From NCBI RefSeq assembly GCF_051594765.1, contig NZ_JBPPGJ010000025.1, forward strand, positions 4,297 through 68,296: a stretch of DNA of 64,000 nucleotides. The letters run 5' to 3'. Source of the stretch: Paenibacillus_AR sp051594765. Its GTDB lineage: Bacteria; Bacillota; Bacilli; Paenibacillales; NBRC-103111. The notes under the pieces were generated by a model. It was not told where the DNA came from and did no database searches. It was given only the letters and a program-made list of their open reading frames with translations. This document shows positions 15,976-23,377 of the stretch, in pieces. Each line of letters starts with the position of its first letter. The first letter of the stretch is position 1. The position numbers and the translations under genes were made by a program.

Positions 15976-16135
15976 CCGCAGCGCCTCCTTTCCTATGCTT
16001 ACCAACAGCATATGGCGCGCGGCGGTCCTCCGATTGGACGATAAAACGGCTGCGGGGATGGATAGATCCTTCACAATAGGGAATCGTAATAACATTGCCC
16101 GGCCGGGCTGGTAATTTTCAGGCAATAAAAAATCG

Positions 16136-16165
16136 TTGACAAACACTTCGTACCGCTGATATAAT
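16136..16165 (+). promoter_or_regulatory. veg promoter P1 (sigma-A consensus)
   Basis: TTGACA (16136-16141) and TATAAT (16160-16165), both perfect, separated by 18 bases. The -35 follows an A-rich tract. Confidence 0.9.
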
Positions 16166-16178
16166 ATTTGGCCAAAAT

Positions 16179-16207
16179 TTGACAAAATGCCGCAAATCAG
16201 GTATAAT
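16179..16207 (+). promoter_or_regulatory. veg promoter P2 (perfect sigma-A consensus)
   Basis: TTGACA (16179-16184) and TATAAT (16202-16207) separated by exactly 17 bases, 28 bases before the veg start codon. Tandem with P1. The B. subtilis veg promoter is likewise known as very strong. Confidence 0.93.
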
Positions 16208-16234
16208 CAAATTGGAAAGAGGTGGTAGCACTCA

Positions 16235-16510
16235 ATGGCTAAAAATGCGCTATTGGAGATCAAACGCACCATGGAGACCCACGTTGGCCAGAAGATCATG
16301 CTTCGGGCGAACGGTGGGCGCCGGAAGACCATTGAACGTTCGGGAGTTCTGGAAGAAACCTACCCTTCTGTTTTCATCGTCAAGCTGGACCAAGAGCAGC
16401 AGACCTTCAAGCGCGTGTCCTACAGCTACGCCGACATTCTGACGGAGTCCGTCGAGGTGACCGTATGCAAGGATGACGGGCAGGTGCGGATCACTTACAT
16501 ACAGAATTAG
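16235..16510 (+). CDS. veg: Veg protein
   Basis: Veg is a small, strongly expressed protein reported to promote biofilm gene expression by inhibiting SinR; its fold is a small SH3-like barrel in structural work on the family, as I recall. The 91-residue sequence M-A-K-N-A-L-L-E-I-K-R with the G-Q-K-I-M-L-R-A-N-G-G-R-R-K core is nearly invariant in the family. Ribosome site AAAGAGGTGG. Driven by two tandem consensus promoters and ended by its own terminator. Confidence 0.96.
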   Translation: MAKNALLEIKRTMETHVGQKIMLRANGGRRKTIERSGVLEETYPSVFIVKLDQEQQTFKRVSYSYADILTESVEVTVCKDDGQVRITYIQN

Positions 16511-16520
16511 CGACATAGAG

Positions 16521-16549
16521 CGGCGAAATCCCGGGGGATTTTGCCGTTT
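16521..16549 (+). terminator. Terminator after veg
   Basis: CGGCGAAATCCC pairs with GGGATTTTGCCG (one G-T pair), followed by TTTG. Confidence 0.75.
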
Positions 16550-16602
16550 GTGCTGTCCAGGGATAAGGGTCCTCATCTTGGCGCACAATAGCCGCATACA
16601 CA

Positions 16603-16609
16603 CATTTTA
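16603..16609 (+). promoter_or_regulatory. Candidate forespore (sigma-G) -10 for sspF
   Basis: CATTTTA fits the sigma-G -10 consensus CATWHTA, 34 bases before the sspF start. No good -35 is present at 17-18 bases, so this is tentative. Confidence 0.3.
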
Positions 16610-16643
16610 TGCCGGCTATCAGCGGCGCAGGAGGTGGACAGCC

Positions 16644-16838
16644 ATGGGCAGGAGACGCCGCGGCGTCATGTCCGAGGAGCTCAAGTACGAGCTGGCCAAG
16701 GATCTCGGCTTCTATAACAAGGTTCAGCAGGAAGGCTGGGGCGGGATCACGACCAAGGATGCCGGGAATATGGTGAAGCGGGCCATCCAGATTGCGGAGC
16801 AGGCTTCCCGGGGACCGCAGGGTCCCTACGGCAGATAA
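16644..16838 (+). CDS. sspF: Alpha/beta-type small acid-soluble spore protein SspF
   Basis: SspF-type SASPs coat spore DNA. The 64-residue product contains the E-E-L-K-Y-E-L-A-K-D-L-G-F-Y segment and the G-G-I-T-T-K-D-A-G-N-M-V-K-R-A-I helix that define the minor SspF class. ATG 16644 follows GGAGGTGGACAGCC; longer in-frame starts lie over the veg terminator and are unlikely. Position between veg and ispE matches B. subtilis. Confidence 0.93.
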   Translation: MGRRRRGVMSEELKYELAKDLGFYNKVQQEGWGGITTKDAGNMVKRAIQIAEQASRGPQGPYGR

Positions 16839-16856
16839 GAGCATGCATCGGTTGGG

Positions 16857-16882
16857 CCGGAGCGGGAGCGCTTCGGTCTTTT
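16857..16882 (+). terminator. Weak terminator after sspF
   Basis: CCGGAGCG pairs with CGCTTCGG (one G-T pair) and is followed by TCTTTT. Confidence 0.5.
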
Positions 16883-16938
16883 GGCGTACAGGGCTTGGAG
16901 CTTACGGAAAGGCGCCATGTGCTTTTCTGCCTTCGGTT

Positions 16939-16947
16939 TGTTATAAT
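16939..16947 (+). promoter_or_regulatory. Extended -10 promoter for ispE
   Basis: TGTTATAAT contains a perfect TATAAT (16942-16947) with the TG of an extended -10, 43 bases before ispE. The -35 region has no good match. Confidence 0.55.
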
Positions 16948-16989
16948 ATGTAAAGCTGAAGGGGCTTATAGCCGAAAGAAGGTGCGGGA

Positions 16990-17856
16990 ATGAAAATCAT
17001 GGAGAAAGCCGCCGCCAAGATCAATCTGACCTTGGATGTGCTGCGCAAGCGCGACGACGGATACCACGAGGTTGAGATGATCATGACCATGGTCGACCTG
17101 GCAGACCGGATCGAGATGCAGGAGCTGCCGAGGGACACCATCATCATATCCAGCCAGGCCGGATACATTCCGCTCGACGAGAAGAATCTGGCGTTCCAAG
17201 CGGCTAAGCTGATCAAGGACCGGTATGAGGTGAAGCACGGCGTATACATACATTTGGACAAAAAAATTCCCGTCGCCGCCGGCTTGGCGGGAGGAAGCAG
17301 CGATGCCGCCGCCACCCTGCGGGGGCTGAACCGCTTGTGGAGGCTGGGCATCGGAGATCAGGAACTTCGGGAGCTGGGCGCCGAATTGGGCTCGGACGTG
17401 CCCTTCTGTGTCACGGGCGGGACGGCCGTGGCCCGGGGACGAGGGGAGAAGCTGGAGTTCATCGATTCGCCGCCGGGATGCTGGGTCGTCTTGGCCAAGC
17501 CGCCCATCAACGTATCCACCGCCGATGTGTACGGCAAGCTGCGGGCAGACCGGATCGAGCGCCACCCCGATACGGCTGCAGTGATAGAGGCCATCCGGCA
17601 GAAGGACTTCCAGGCGCTGTGCGGCGGGCTCGGCAACGTGCTGGAGGAGGTGACCCTCTCCTTGTACCCGGAGGTGCGCCAGCTGAAGGACTGCATGGTC
17701 CGTCTGGGAGCGGACGGCGTGCTCATGTCCGGAAGCGGTCCCACGGTGTTCGGAATCTGCGCCAAGGAGTCCAAGGCGACCCGGGTCTACAACGGGCTGC
17801 GGGGGTTCTGCAAGGAAGTCTATGCCGTCAGGCTTCTGACGAAGGAAAACAATTAG
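16990..17856 (+). CDS. ispE: 4-diphosphocytidyl-2-C-methyl-D-erythritol kinase
   Basis: IspE phosphorylates CDP-ME in the non-mevalonate isoprenoid pathway. The 288-residue GHMP kinase has K-I-N-L-T-L-D-V at 10-17, the ATP-binding glycine loop P-V-A-A-G-L-A-G-G-S-S-D-A-A around residues 94-107, and the C-terminal S-G-S-G-P-T-V-F motif. Ribosome site AAGAAGGTGCGGG. Same place as in B. subtilis. Confidence 0.97.
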   Translation: MKIMEKAAAKINLTLDVLRKRDDGYHEVEMIMTMVDLADRIEMQELPRDTIIISSQAGYIPLDEKNLAFQAAKLIKDRYEVKHGVYIHLDKKIPVAAGLAGGSSDAAATLRGLNRLWRLGIGDQELRELGAELGSDVPFCVTGGTAVARGRGEKLEFIDSPPGCWVVLAKPPINVSTADVYGKLRADRIERHPDTAAVIEAIRQKDFQALCGGLGNVLEEVTLSLYPEVRQLKDCMVRLGADGVLMSGSGPTVFGICAKESKATRVYNGLRGFCKEVYAVRLLTKENN

Positions 17857-17916
17857 GATTTTGCCCTTATGTCACCTTGATGTAAGAATAATTTTCATGA
17901 GAACCTTGAACATTTA

Positions 17917-17946
17917 CGGACAAAAATGATATATTCTCATTATAAT
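17917..17946 (+). promoter_or_regulatory. purR promoter with overlapping PurBox-like half-site
   Basis: CGGACA (17917-17922) and perfect TATAAT (17941-17946) with an 18-base spacer. On the minus strand, bases 17943-17955 read AAATCCGAATATT, one base from the PurBox AWWWCCGAACWWT. A second box at the usual distance is not clear. Autoregulation by PurR is therefore possible but unproven. Confidence 0.5.
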
Positions 17947-17989
17947 ATTCGGATTTTGCTATGCATGATTCGCATCAGGGGGTGCGTCG

Positions 17990-18829
17990 ATGAAGAAATT
18001 GAAAAGAAGCGCAAGATTGGTGGAAATGACGCAATATTTGCTGTTCCGCCCCCATACGCTTATTCCTTTGACTACATTCGCCGAGCGCTACAGCTCGGCT
18101 AAATCCTCGATCAGCGAGGATCTGGCCATCATCAAGGAAGTGTTCGAGATGGAGGGCCTGGGTGATCTTCAGACCTTGGCGGGTGCCGCCGGAGGCGTGA
18201 AGTTCATTCCGCGGGTGCCGAAGGCGAAGTCGCTGGGCTTCATCCAGGACATCTGCCGGCAGCTGGAGCAGCCGGAGCGTATTCTTCCCGGCGGGTACAT
18301 GTACATGTCCGACCTGCTGGGCCGGCCTATGGTGCTGAACGAGATCGGCAAGATGTTCGCCACCGCCTTCTCCGGAAGGGACATCGACGTGGTGATGACC
18401 GTGGAGACGAAGGGCATTCCCATGGCTTACGCCGTGGCGACTCATCTGAATCTGCCGGTGGTCATCGTGCGGCGGGACAATCGGGTGACCGAAGGCTCCG
18501 CCGTCAGCATCAACTACGTCTCAGGCTCCAACAAGCGGATCCAGACCATGTCTCTCTCGAGACGGGCGCTGAAGGAGGAGTCCCGGGTGCTGATCATCGA
18601 CGACTTCATGCGCGCGGGCGGTACGATCCACGGCATGATGGACCTGCTTCAGGAGTTCCGCGCCACGGTCAAGGGCGTCGGGGTGTTCGTCGAATCCGAC
18701 GAAGTGGAAGAGCATCTCGTGGACGAGTATGTGTCGCTGGCCCGGCTCTCCGGCGTGGATTCCAAGACGCGCCAGGTGAAGGTTGTGCCGGGCAACTATT
18801 TTGACGAGGAAGAAGTCGGGGAGGACTGA
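17990..18829 (+). CDS. purR: Purine operon repressor PurR
   Basis: PurR represses purine genes and is released by PRPP. The 279-residue protein has an N-terminal winged-helix domain (about 1-75, K-R-S-A-R-L-V-E-M-T) and a C-terminal phosphoribosyltransferase-like domain with the PRPP loop V-L-I-I-D-D-F-M-R-A-G-G-T near residues 200-212. Ribosome site CAGGGGGTG. It lies close to prs, which makes PRPP. Confidence 0.96.
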   Translation: MKKLKRSARLVEMTQYLLFRPHTLIPLTTFAERYSSAKSSISEDLAIIKEVFEMEGLGDLQTLAGAAGGVKFIPRVPKAKSLGFIQDICRQLEQPERILPGGYMYMSDLLGRPMVLNEIGKMFATAFSGRDIDVVMTVETKGIPMAYAVATHLNLPVVIVRRDNRVTEGSAVSINYVSGSNKRIQTMSLSRRALKEESRVLIIDDFMRAGGTIHGMMDLLQEFRATVKGVGVFVESDEVEEHLVDEYVSLARLSGVDSKTRQVKVVPGNYFDEEEVGED

Positions 18830-18834
18830 ACGAC

Positions 18835-19224
18835 ATGTTGAAGACCATAGCGACTCCGAACGCCCCTGCGGCGATCGGCCCTTATTCCCAAGCGGTGGTG
18901 TGCGGCAGCCTGCTGTTCACCTCCGGTCAGATTCCCTTGAAGCCGGACGGGCAGCTCCTGCAGGGCGGCATCAAGGAGCAGGCGGAGCAGGTGTTTAAGA
19001 ATTTGGAAGCGGTTCTAACGGAGGCGGGTTCCAGCTTCGGACAAGTGGTGAAGGCTACCGTCTTCCTGAAGGATATGAACCAGTTCGGCGAGCTGAATGA
19101 GGTGTATGCCTCCTACTTCGGCGATCACAAGCCGGCGCGCTCCACCGTAGAAGTGGCGCGGCTTCCGAGGGATGTGCTTGTCGAAATCGAGCTGGTTGCA
19201 ACGATAAATGTCGAAATAGTTTAA
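18835..19224 (+). CDS. ridA: RidA/YabJ enamine-imine deaminase
   Basis: RidA proteins hydrolyse reactive 2-aminoacrylate and related imines. The 129-residue protein has the signatures I-G-P-Y-S-Q-A, F-T-S-G-Q-I, and R-S-T-V-E-V with the substrate-binding arginine, and the C-terminal E-I-E-L-V-A-T. It starts five bases after the purR stop, as in the B. subtilis purR-yabJ operon. Confidence 0.95.
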   Translation: MLKTIATPNAPAAIGPYSQAVVCGSLLFTSGQIPLKPDGQLLQGGIKEQAEQVFKNLEAVLTEAGSSFGQVVKATVFLKDMNQFGELNEVYASYFGDHKPARSTVEVARLPRDVLVEIELVATINVEIV

Positions 19225-19271
19225 GTTGTAGGATTATTTAAAAAAATACCTAAAAACCTTCAAAAAAAAGA

Positions 19272-19297
19272 AGGAATTTACCAGTTGTTGTGGAAAT
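19272..19297 (+). promoter_or_regulatory. Sigma-H-like spoVG promoter with AT-rich upstream tract
   Basis: AGGAATTT (19272-19279) and GTGGAAAT (19290-19297) have the same spacing as the -35 and -10 of the B. subtilis spoVG sigma-H promoter as I recall it. The 40 bases upstream are very A-rich, which in B. subtilis is where AbrB acts. Confidence 0.6.
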
Positions 19298-19339
19298 ATA
19301 CAGCAAGTCTCGATAAGTTCAAAGGTGGTGAACAGAGAA

Positions 19340-19624
19340 GTGCAAATTACCGACGTAAGACTCCGCCGAGTCAACTCCGAAGGGAGAATGAAGGCCATCG
19401 CCTCCATTACCATCGATAATGAATTCGTGGTTCACGACATTCGCGTCATCGACGGGAACAATGGAATGTTCGTCGCCATGCCGAGCAAGCGGACCCCGGA
19501 CGGAGAGTTCCGCGACATCGCTCATCCGATTTCCTCCTCCACCCGGGAGAAGATCCAAGCGGCTGTCCTCGCTGAGTACGAGAGGGCGGCAGTGGATGAG
19601 GACGTAATGGAAGAAGGAGCTTAA
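19340..19624 (+). CDS. spoVG: Septation/transcription regulator SpoVG
   Basis: SpoVG is a small nucleic-acid-binding regulator that affects asymmetric septation, cortex formation and, in staphylococci, virulence and cell-wall genes. The sequence from GTG 19340 gives 94 residues starting Q-I-T-D-V-R-L-R-R-V; AAAGGTGG lies about nine bases upstream. Earlier GTG codons at 19325 and 19328 overlap that ribosome site. The family core E-G-R-M-K-A-I-A-S-I-T and F-R-D-I-A-H-P-I is intact. Confidence 0.95.
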   Translation: MQITDVRLRRVNSEGRMKAIASITIDNEFVVHDIRVIDGNNGMFVAMPSKRTPDGEFRDIAHPISSSTREKIQAAVLAEYERAAVDEDVMEEGA

Positions 19625-19640
19625 TAGCAAGTTCGCTATG

Positions 19641-19665
19641 GGAGCCGCTCGGCTCTCTTTTCTTT
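19641..19665 (+). terminator. Terminator after spoVG
   Basis: GGAGCCG pairs with CGGCTCT around a CT loop, followed by a T-rich run. Confidence 0.7.
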
Positions 19666-19714
19666 TGCCCCAAAGTGAGATATATTCAATATGGACTTTA
19701 TACAAACGGAGTTG

Positions 19715-21124
19715 ATGGATTTGAATATATTTAGTATCGTTTTGGCCGCAGGCCAAGGGAAGCGCATGAAATCGAAGCTCTACAAGGTCCTGCACCCCGT
19801 TTGCGGCAAGCCGATGGTGGGACACGTGCTGGATGCGGTGGAGAGTCTCCAGGCAGCCCGCAAGATCGTCGTAGTCGGGCATGGAGCCGAGATGGTGAAG
19901 GAAGTTCTGGGAGACCGGGCCGAATATGTGCTGCAATCTGAGCAGCTGGGCACCGGTCATGCTGCGTTGCAGGCGAAGGATCTGCTGGCGTCCGAGGACG
20001 GCATTACCTTCGTGGTGTGCGGGGACACCCCGCTGATCCGGGAGGAGACGCTGCGCAGCATGGTGGAGCTGCATCAAAGCCGGGGAGCCGCTGCGACGGT
20101 GCTGACGGCGGAGTTCGCCAACCCCCACGGCTATGGCCGGGTCCTAAGGGATGCGTCCGGGCAGGTGTCGGCCATCGTCGAGCAGAAGGATTGCTCGCCT
20201 GAGCAGGCGGCGGTCCGGGAGATCAACACCGGCAGCTACTGCTTCGACAACAAGAAGCTGTTCGCCGCTCTGGCGCAGGTGAAGAACGATAATGCCCAGA
20301 AGGAGTATTATCTGACCGACGTGATCAAGATTCTGAAGGACCAGGGCGATACGGTGCTGGCCCATTGCACGGACGACCTGGCCGAGGCTATCGGCGTGAA
20401 CGACCGGGTAGCGCTTTCCGAGGCGGAGGGCCTCATGCGCAGCCGCATTATCAGGCAGCATATGGTGAACGGGGTTACGGTCATAGACCCGGGGAACACT
20501 TATATTGAGAAGGACGTGCAGATCGGGGCGGATACCGTGCTTCTGCCGGGCTGCATCCTGAAGGGGACCACGGTGATCGGCGGGGACTGCATCATCGGCC
20601 CGTTCGTGGAGATGACGGATTCCACCGTGGGCAGCGGCGTCCACATCAAGCAGTCCGTGCTGCTCGAAGCTTCGGTCGGCAACAGCGTCAGCATCGGCCC
20701 CTTCGCCTATCTGCGTCCGGGCGCCAAGCTGGCGGACTCGGTCAAGGTCGGCGATTTCGTAGAGATCAAGAACGCCGTGATCGGCGAAGGCAGCAAGGTG
20801 CCGCACTTGAGCTATGTCGGCGATGCCATCGTGGGCAGCGGCGTCAACATCGGCTGCGGCGTCATTACGGCCAACTACGACGGCTTCAATAAATCGACTA
20901 CGGAGATTGAGGACGGCGCCTTCATCGGCAGCAACTCCAACCTGATTGCTCCGGTCAAGATCGGCAAAGGCGCGTATGTGGTAGCGGGCTCCACCATCAC
21001 CCAAGAGGTGGGGGAGAACGACGTGGCCATCGCGCGTGAGCGCCAAGTGAACAAAAAGGGGTATGCGGAGAAGATCCGCAACCGCTTCAAGGCGAAGAAG
21101 GATCAGGACAAGGAATCACATTAA
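19715..21124 (+). CDS. glmU: Bifunctional UDP-GlcNAc pyrophosphorylase / GlcN-1-P acetyltransferase
   Basis: GlmU makes UDP-N-acetylglucosamine for peptidoglycan and teichoic acids. The N-terminal uridyltransferase begins S-I-V-L-A-A-G-Q-G-K-R-M-K-S. The C-terminal half is a left-handed beta-helix of hexapeptide repeats (I-G-A-D-T-V, V-G-D-F-V-E, I-G-C-G-V-I) with the catalytic region S-Y-V-G-D-A. The start is uncertain: ATG 19715 (469 residues) is close behind CGGAG, TTG 19721 is better spaced, and ATG 19691 has no ribosome site. Confidence 0.96.
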   Translation: MDLNIFSIVLAAGQGKRMKSKLYKVLHPVCGKPMVGHVLDAVESLQAARKIVVVGHGAEMVKEVLGDRAEYVLQSEQLGTGHAALQAKDLLASEDGITFVVCGDTPLIREETLRSMVELHQSRGAAATVLTAEFANPHGYGRVLRDASGQVSAIVEQKDCSPEQAAVREINTGSYCFDNKKLFAALAQVKNDNAQKEYYLTDVIKILKDQGDTVLAHCTDDLAEAIGVNDRVALSEAEGLMRSRIIRQHMVNGVTVIDPGNTYIEKDVQIGADTVLLPGCILKGTTVIGGDCIIGPFVEMTDSTVGSGVHIKQSVLLEASVGNSVSIGPFAYLRPGAKLADSVKVGDFVEIKNAVIGEGSKVPHLSYVGDAIVGSGVNIGCGVITANYDGFNKSTTEIEDGAFIGSNSNLIAPVKIGKGAYVVAGSTITQEVGENDVAIARERQVNKKGYAEKIRNRFKAKKDQDKESH

Positions 21125-21170
21125 CCTTTCTGGATACCCAGCAAGGCCGACTTCCGAGGGGGAACCGTTA

Positions 21171-22121
21171 GTGGCTTATCTAGACCCGAAATTGAAGATT
21201 TTCACCTGCAACTCCAACCCGAAGCTGGCTCAGGAAATCAGCGCCTACATCGGCCTTCCTCTGGGGGACGCCGAGGCGCTCCAATTCAGCGACGGAGAGA
21301 TCCGCATCAAGCTTAATGAAAGCGTACGGGGCTGTGACGTCTACGTGATCCAGTCCACCTGTTATCCGGTCAATGACAACCTGATGGAGCTTCTCGTGAT
21401 GGTCGACGCCTTGAAGCGTGCTTCCGCCAAGAGCATCAACGTGGTCATGCCGTATTACGGCTATGCGCGGCAGGACCGCAAAGCGCGTTCCCGTGATCCG
21501 ATCACCGCCAAGCTGGTTGCGAAGATGATCGAAACCGCAGGCGCCAACCGGGTCATCAGCATGGACCTGCACGCCACCCAGATCCAGGGCTTCTTCGACA
21601 TTCCCGTGGATCACCTGCTGGGAGTCACCATCCTAGGCAAGTACTTCCGCAACAAAAGCTTCCCGAACGTAACCGTCGTCTCCCCGGACCACGGCGGCGT
21701 CGTCCGCGCCCGCAGGCTGGCCGACTATCTGTCCGCGCCGCTGGCCATCATTGACAAGCGCCGCCCGGAGCCCAACGTCTCGGAGGTCATGAACATCATC
21801 GGCGACATTAAGGGCCGCACGGCCATTCTGATCGACGACATCATCGATACGGCCGGCACCATGGTGCTGGCGGCCAACGCCTTGAAGGAATACGGCGCCG
21901 AGTCCGTATACGCCTGCTCCACCCATCCGGTCCTGTCCGGTCCGGCCATGGAGCGCATCGACAAGTCGCCGCTGCAGGAGCTGGTTGTCACCAACACCAT
22001 TCCGCTGCTTCACCCGGAGCCGTCCTCCAAGGTGAAGGTGCTGTCTGTGGCTCCGACCATCGGGGAAGCGATCATCCGCATCCACGAGCAGCTGCCGATC
22101 AGCAAGCTCTTCGAGGATTAA
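21171..22121 (+). CDS. prs: Ribose-phosphate pyrophosphokinase
   Basis: Prs makes PRPP for purine, pyrimidine, histidine, tryptophan and NAD synthesis. The 316-residue protein carries Y-Y-G-Y-A-R-Q-D-R-K, the S-P-D-H-G-G-V-V-R-A-R loop and the PRPP-binding I-D-D-I-I-D-T-A-G-T. GTG 21171 has GAGGGGG eight bases upstream. The glmU-prs pair is as in B. subtilis. Confidence 0.97.
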   Translation: MAYLDPKLKIFTCNSNPKLAQEISAYIGLPLGDAEALQFSDGEIRIKLNESVRGCDVYVIQSTCYPVNDNLMELLVMVDALKRASAKSINVVMPYYGYARQDRKARSRDPITAKLVAKMIETAGANRVISMDLHATQIQGFFDIPVDHLLGVTILGKYFRNKSFPNVTVVSPDHGGVVRARRLADYLSAPLAIIDKRRPEPNVSEVMNIIGDIKGRTAILIDDIIDTAGTMVLAANALKEYGAESVYACSTHPVLSGPAMERIDKSPLQELVVTNTIPLLHPEPSSKVKVLSVAPTIGEAIIRIHEQLPISKLFED

Positions 22122-22150
22122 GGGACAGCTGGATGGAACCTCCTGATTTT

Positions 22151-22160
22151 GGGCATACTA
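22151..22160 (+). promoter_or_regulatory. GGGCATACTA element upstream of ctc
   Basis: The decamer fits a sigma-F/sigma-B-like -10 (GGNRANAHTR with one mismatch) and recurs before fin (23979) and yabS (41625). The matching -35 is weak here. In B. subtilis the ctc promoter is a sigma-B promoter also recognised by sigma-F. Confidence 0.35.
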
Positions 22161-22229
22161 GAAGGTAGATTGCTGGTTCTACTGGTATCGATCACTAGTG
22201 CAGCCGAAAAGGCCAGGAGGTTCTCACAT

Positions 22230-22874
22230 ATGGTACTGTCATTGAAAGCGGAAGTCCGCGACGGCTCGACGAAACATGCGGTGAAGCAGCTTCGCTCTTC
22301 GGGCAAGGTTCCGGGGGTGGTATACGGCAAGAAGGTCGGCAGCACGACCATCGCTGTGGAAGCGAAGGAGCTCCTGATGCTGCTTCGTTCCAATCCCCAC
22401 GCCATCGTCGAGATGGATCTCCCGCAGGGAGGCAAGCAGCCCGTCATGATCCATGAGGTGCAGCGGGACAAGATCACCCGGAATCTGCTGCATATCGACT
22501 TCCACCAGATCAACATGGACGAGCCCGTCCGCACCTCCGTCACCTTGGAGCTGGTGGGTGAGCCCAAGGGCGAGCAGGAGGGCGGCATGCTGCAGGTGCA
22601 GATGCACGAGGTCGAGATCCGCTGCTTGCCGGCGCTTATACCCGGGGCCATCCGATACGACATCTCGGCCATGGAGCTGGGCGACACCGTCCTGGTGCGG
22701 GATCTGGTCATGCCGGAAGGCATCGAGCTGAAGTCTCACGCGGAGGATGTGGTGGCGACCCTCTTGGCGCCGCAGAAGGAAGCGGAGGAGCCGGATGAGG
22801 CAGCTGCACAAGCGGAAGCCAAGGGCAAGCCTGCTGCAGAGGCCGTGCAGCAAACGGCGGAGACCGTATCCTGA
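22230..22874 (+). CDS. ctc: General stress protein Ctc (ribosomal protein L25/TL5 family)
   Basis: Ctc binds 5S rRNA in the large subunit and is stress-induced in B. subtilis. The 214-residue form has the L25 beta-barrel (about 1-95, with G-K-V-P-G-V-V-Y-G) and the TL5-type C-terminal domain, ending in an acidic, alanine/glutamate-rich tail. ATG 22230 follows CCAGGAGG. Its terminator is directly downstream. Confidence 0.94.
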   Translation: MVLSLKAEVRDGSTKHAVKQLRSSGKVPGVVYGKKVGSTTIAVEAKELLMLLRSNPHAIVEMDLPQGGKQPVMIHEVQRDKITRNLLHIDFHQINMDEPVRTSVTLELVGEPKGEQEGGMLQVQMHEVEIRCLPALIPGAIRYDISAMELGDTVLVRDLVMPEGIELKSHAEDVVATLLAPQKEAEEPDEAAAQAEAKGKPAAEAVQQTAETVS

Positions 22875-22882
22875 ACAGAAAG

Positions 22883-22916
22883 AACGGGCGGCAACCTTCG
22901 TTGCGCCCGTTTTTTA
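22883..22916 (+). terminator. Terminator after ctc
   Basis: AACGGGCGGCAAC pairs with GTTGCGCCCGTT (one bulged base) around CTTC, followed by six T's. Confidence 0.85.
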
Positions 22917-22971
22917 TTTTGATATCCGAGGTAAGAGGGTTCCTGAGCAGCGATAGAGCGCTTACATTCCT

Positions 22972-23172
22972 TCAGTAACCGGGCCGTGAGATGAACGTGT
23001 AGAGGCTCCTCCGGTAATAAAGGTTGCCGATCTTGATGAACTCCCGGGATATGCCTTGGACGAAACCGATATCCAAGTGCCGGCGGCCATTGTACACCTG
23101 AACGGGAATGCCGTGCTCCATATGGTCGAGGAAATGGATGTCCTCGCTCAATACTTGGCCGAAAGAATACAC
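22972..23172 (-). CDS. 66-residue protein, paralogue C of an unnamed small beta-barrel family
   Basis: I do not recognise this gene. The minus-strand GTG at 23172 is preceded by AAGGAGG with seven bases between, a strong ribosome site; the open frame runs on to 23310 without a better start. The product is exactly 66 residues: Y-S-F-G-Q-V-L-S-E at the start, H-G-I-P-V-Q-V-Y-N-G at 20-29, R-R-H-L-D-I-G-F-V-Q-G at 30-40, then F-I-K-I-G and Y-Y-R-R-S-L-Y-T-F. It shares G-x-P-V-x-x-Y-x-x-R-R-x-L-D with paralogue B at 15775-15975. It is convergent with ctc and divergent from pth. Confidence 0.75.
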   Translation of the reverse strand: MYSFGQVLSEDIHFLDHMEHGIPVQVYNGRRHLDIGFVQGISREFIKIGNLYYRRSLYTFISRPGY

Positions 23173-23377
23173 GATTAACCTCCTTATGGAAACGGATTGT
23201 GCGTATCGACAGCATGCCGTTTGCCCGGGCTCCACCGGTTGTTGAAGGATCCGCGGGGCCGGTATTTCGAATAGAGGCTTATATGAGATATGACAAAGGA
23301 TACCATGCAAAGGTTTGATCTGAAAATCATGTTTTTGTAAAAAATCTTCATAAATGGCGTCAAAGGGGAGAAACCGG

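Noticed and set aside
15976..16185. Longer form (136 residues) of the minus-strand small gene
   Set aside because: The extension lacks a ribosome site and runs into the veg promoters, while the ATG at 15975 has AAAGGAGG and gives the same 66-residue length as both paralogues.
17895..17955. A full PurBox pair upstream of purR
   Set aside because: An upstream box (CCTTGAACATT) can be forced, but it has several mismatches and the distance to the good half-site is too long.
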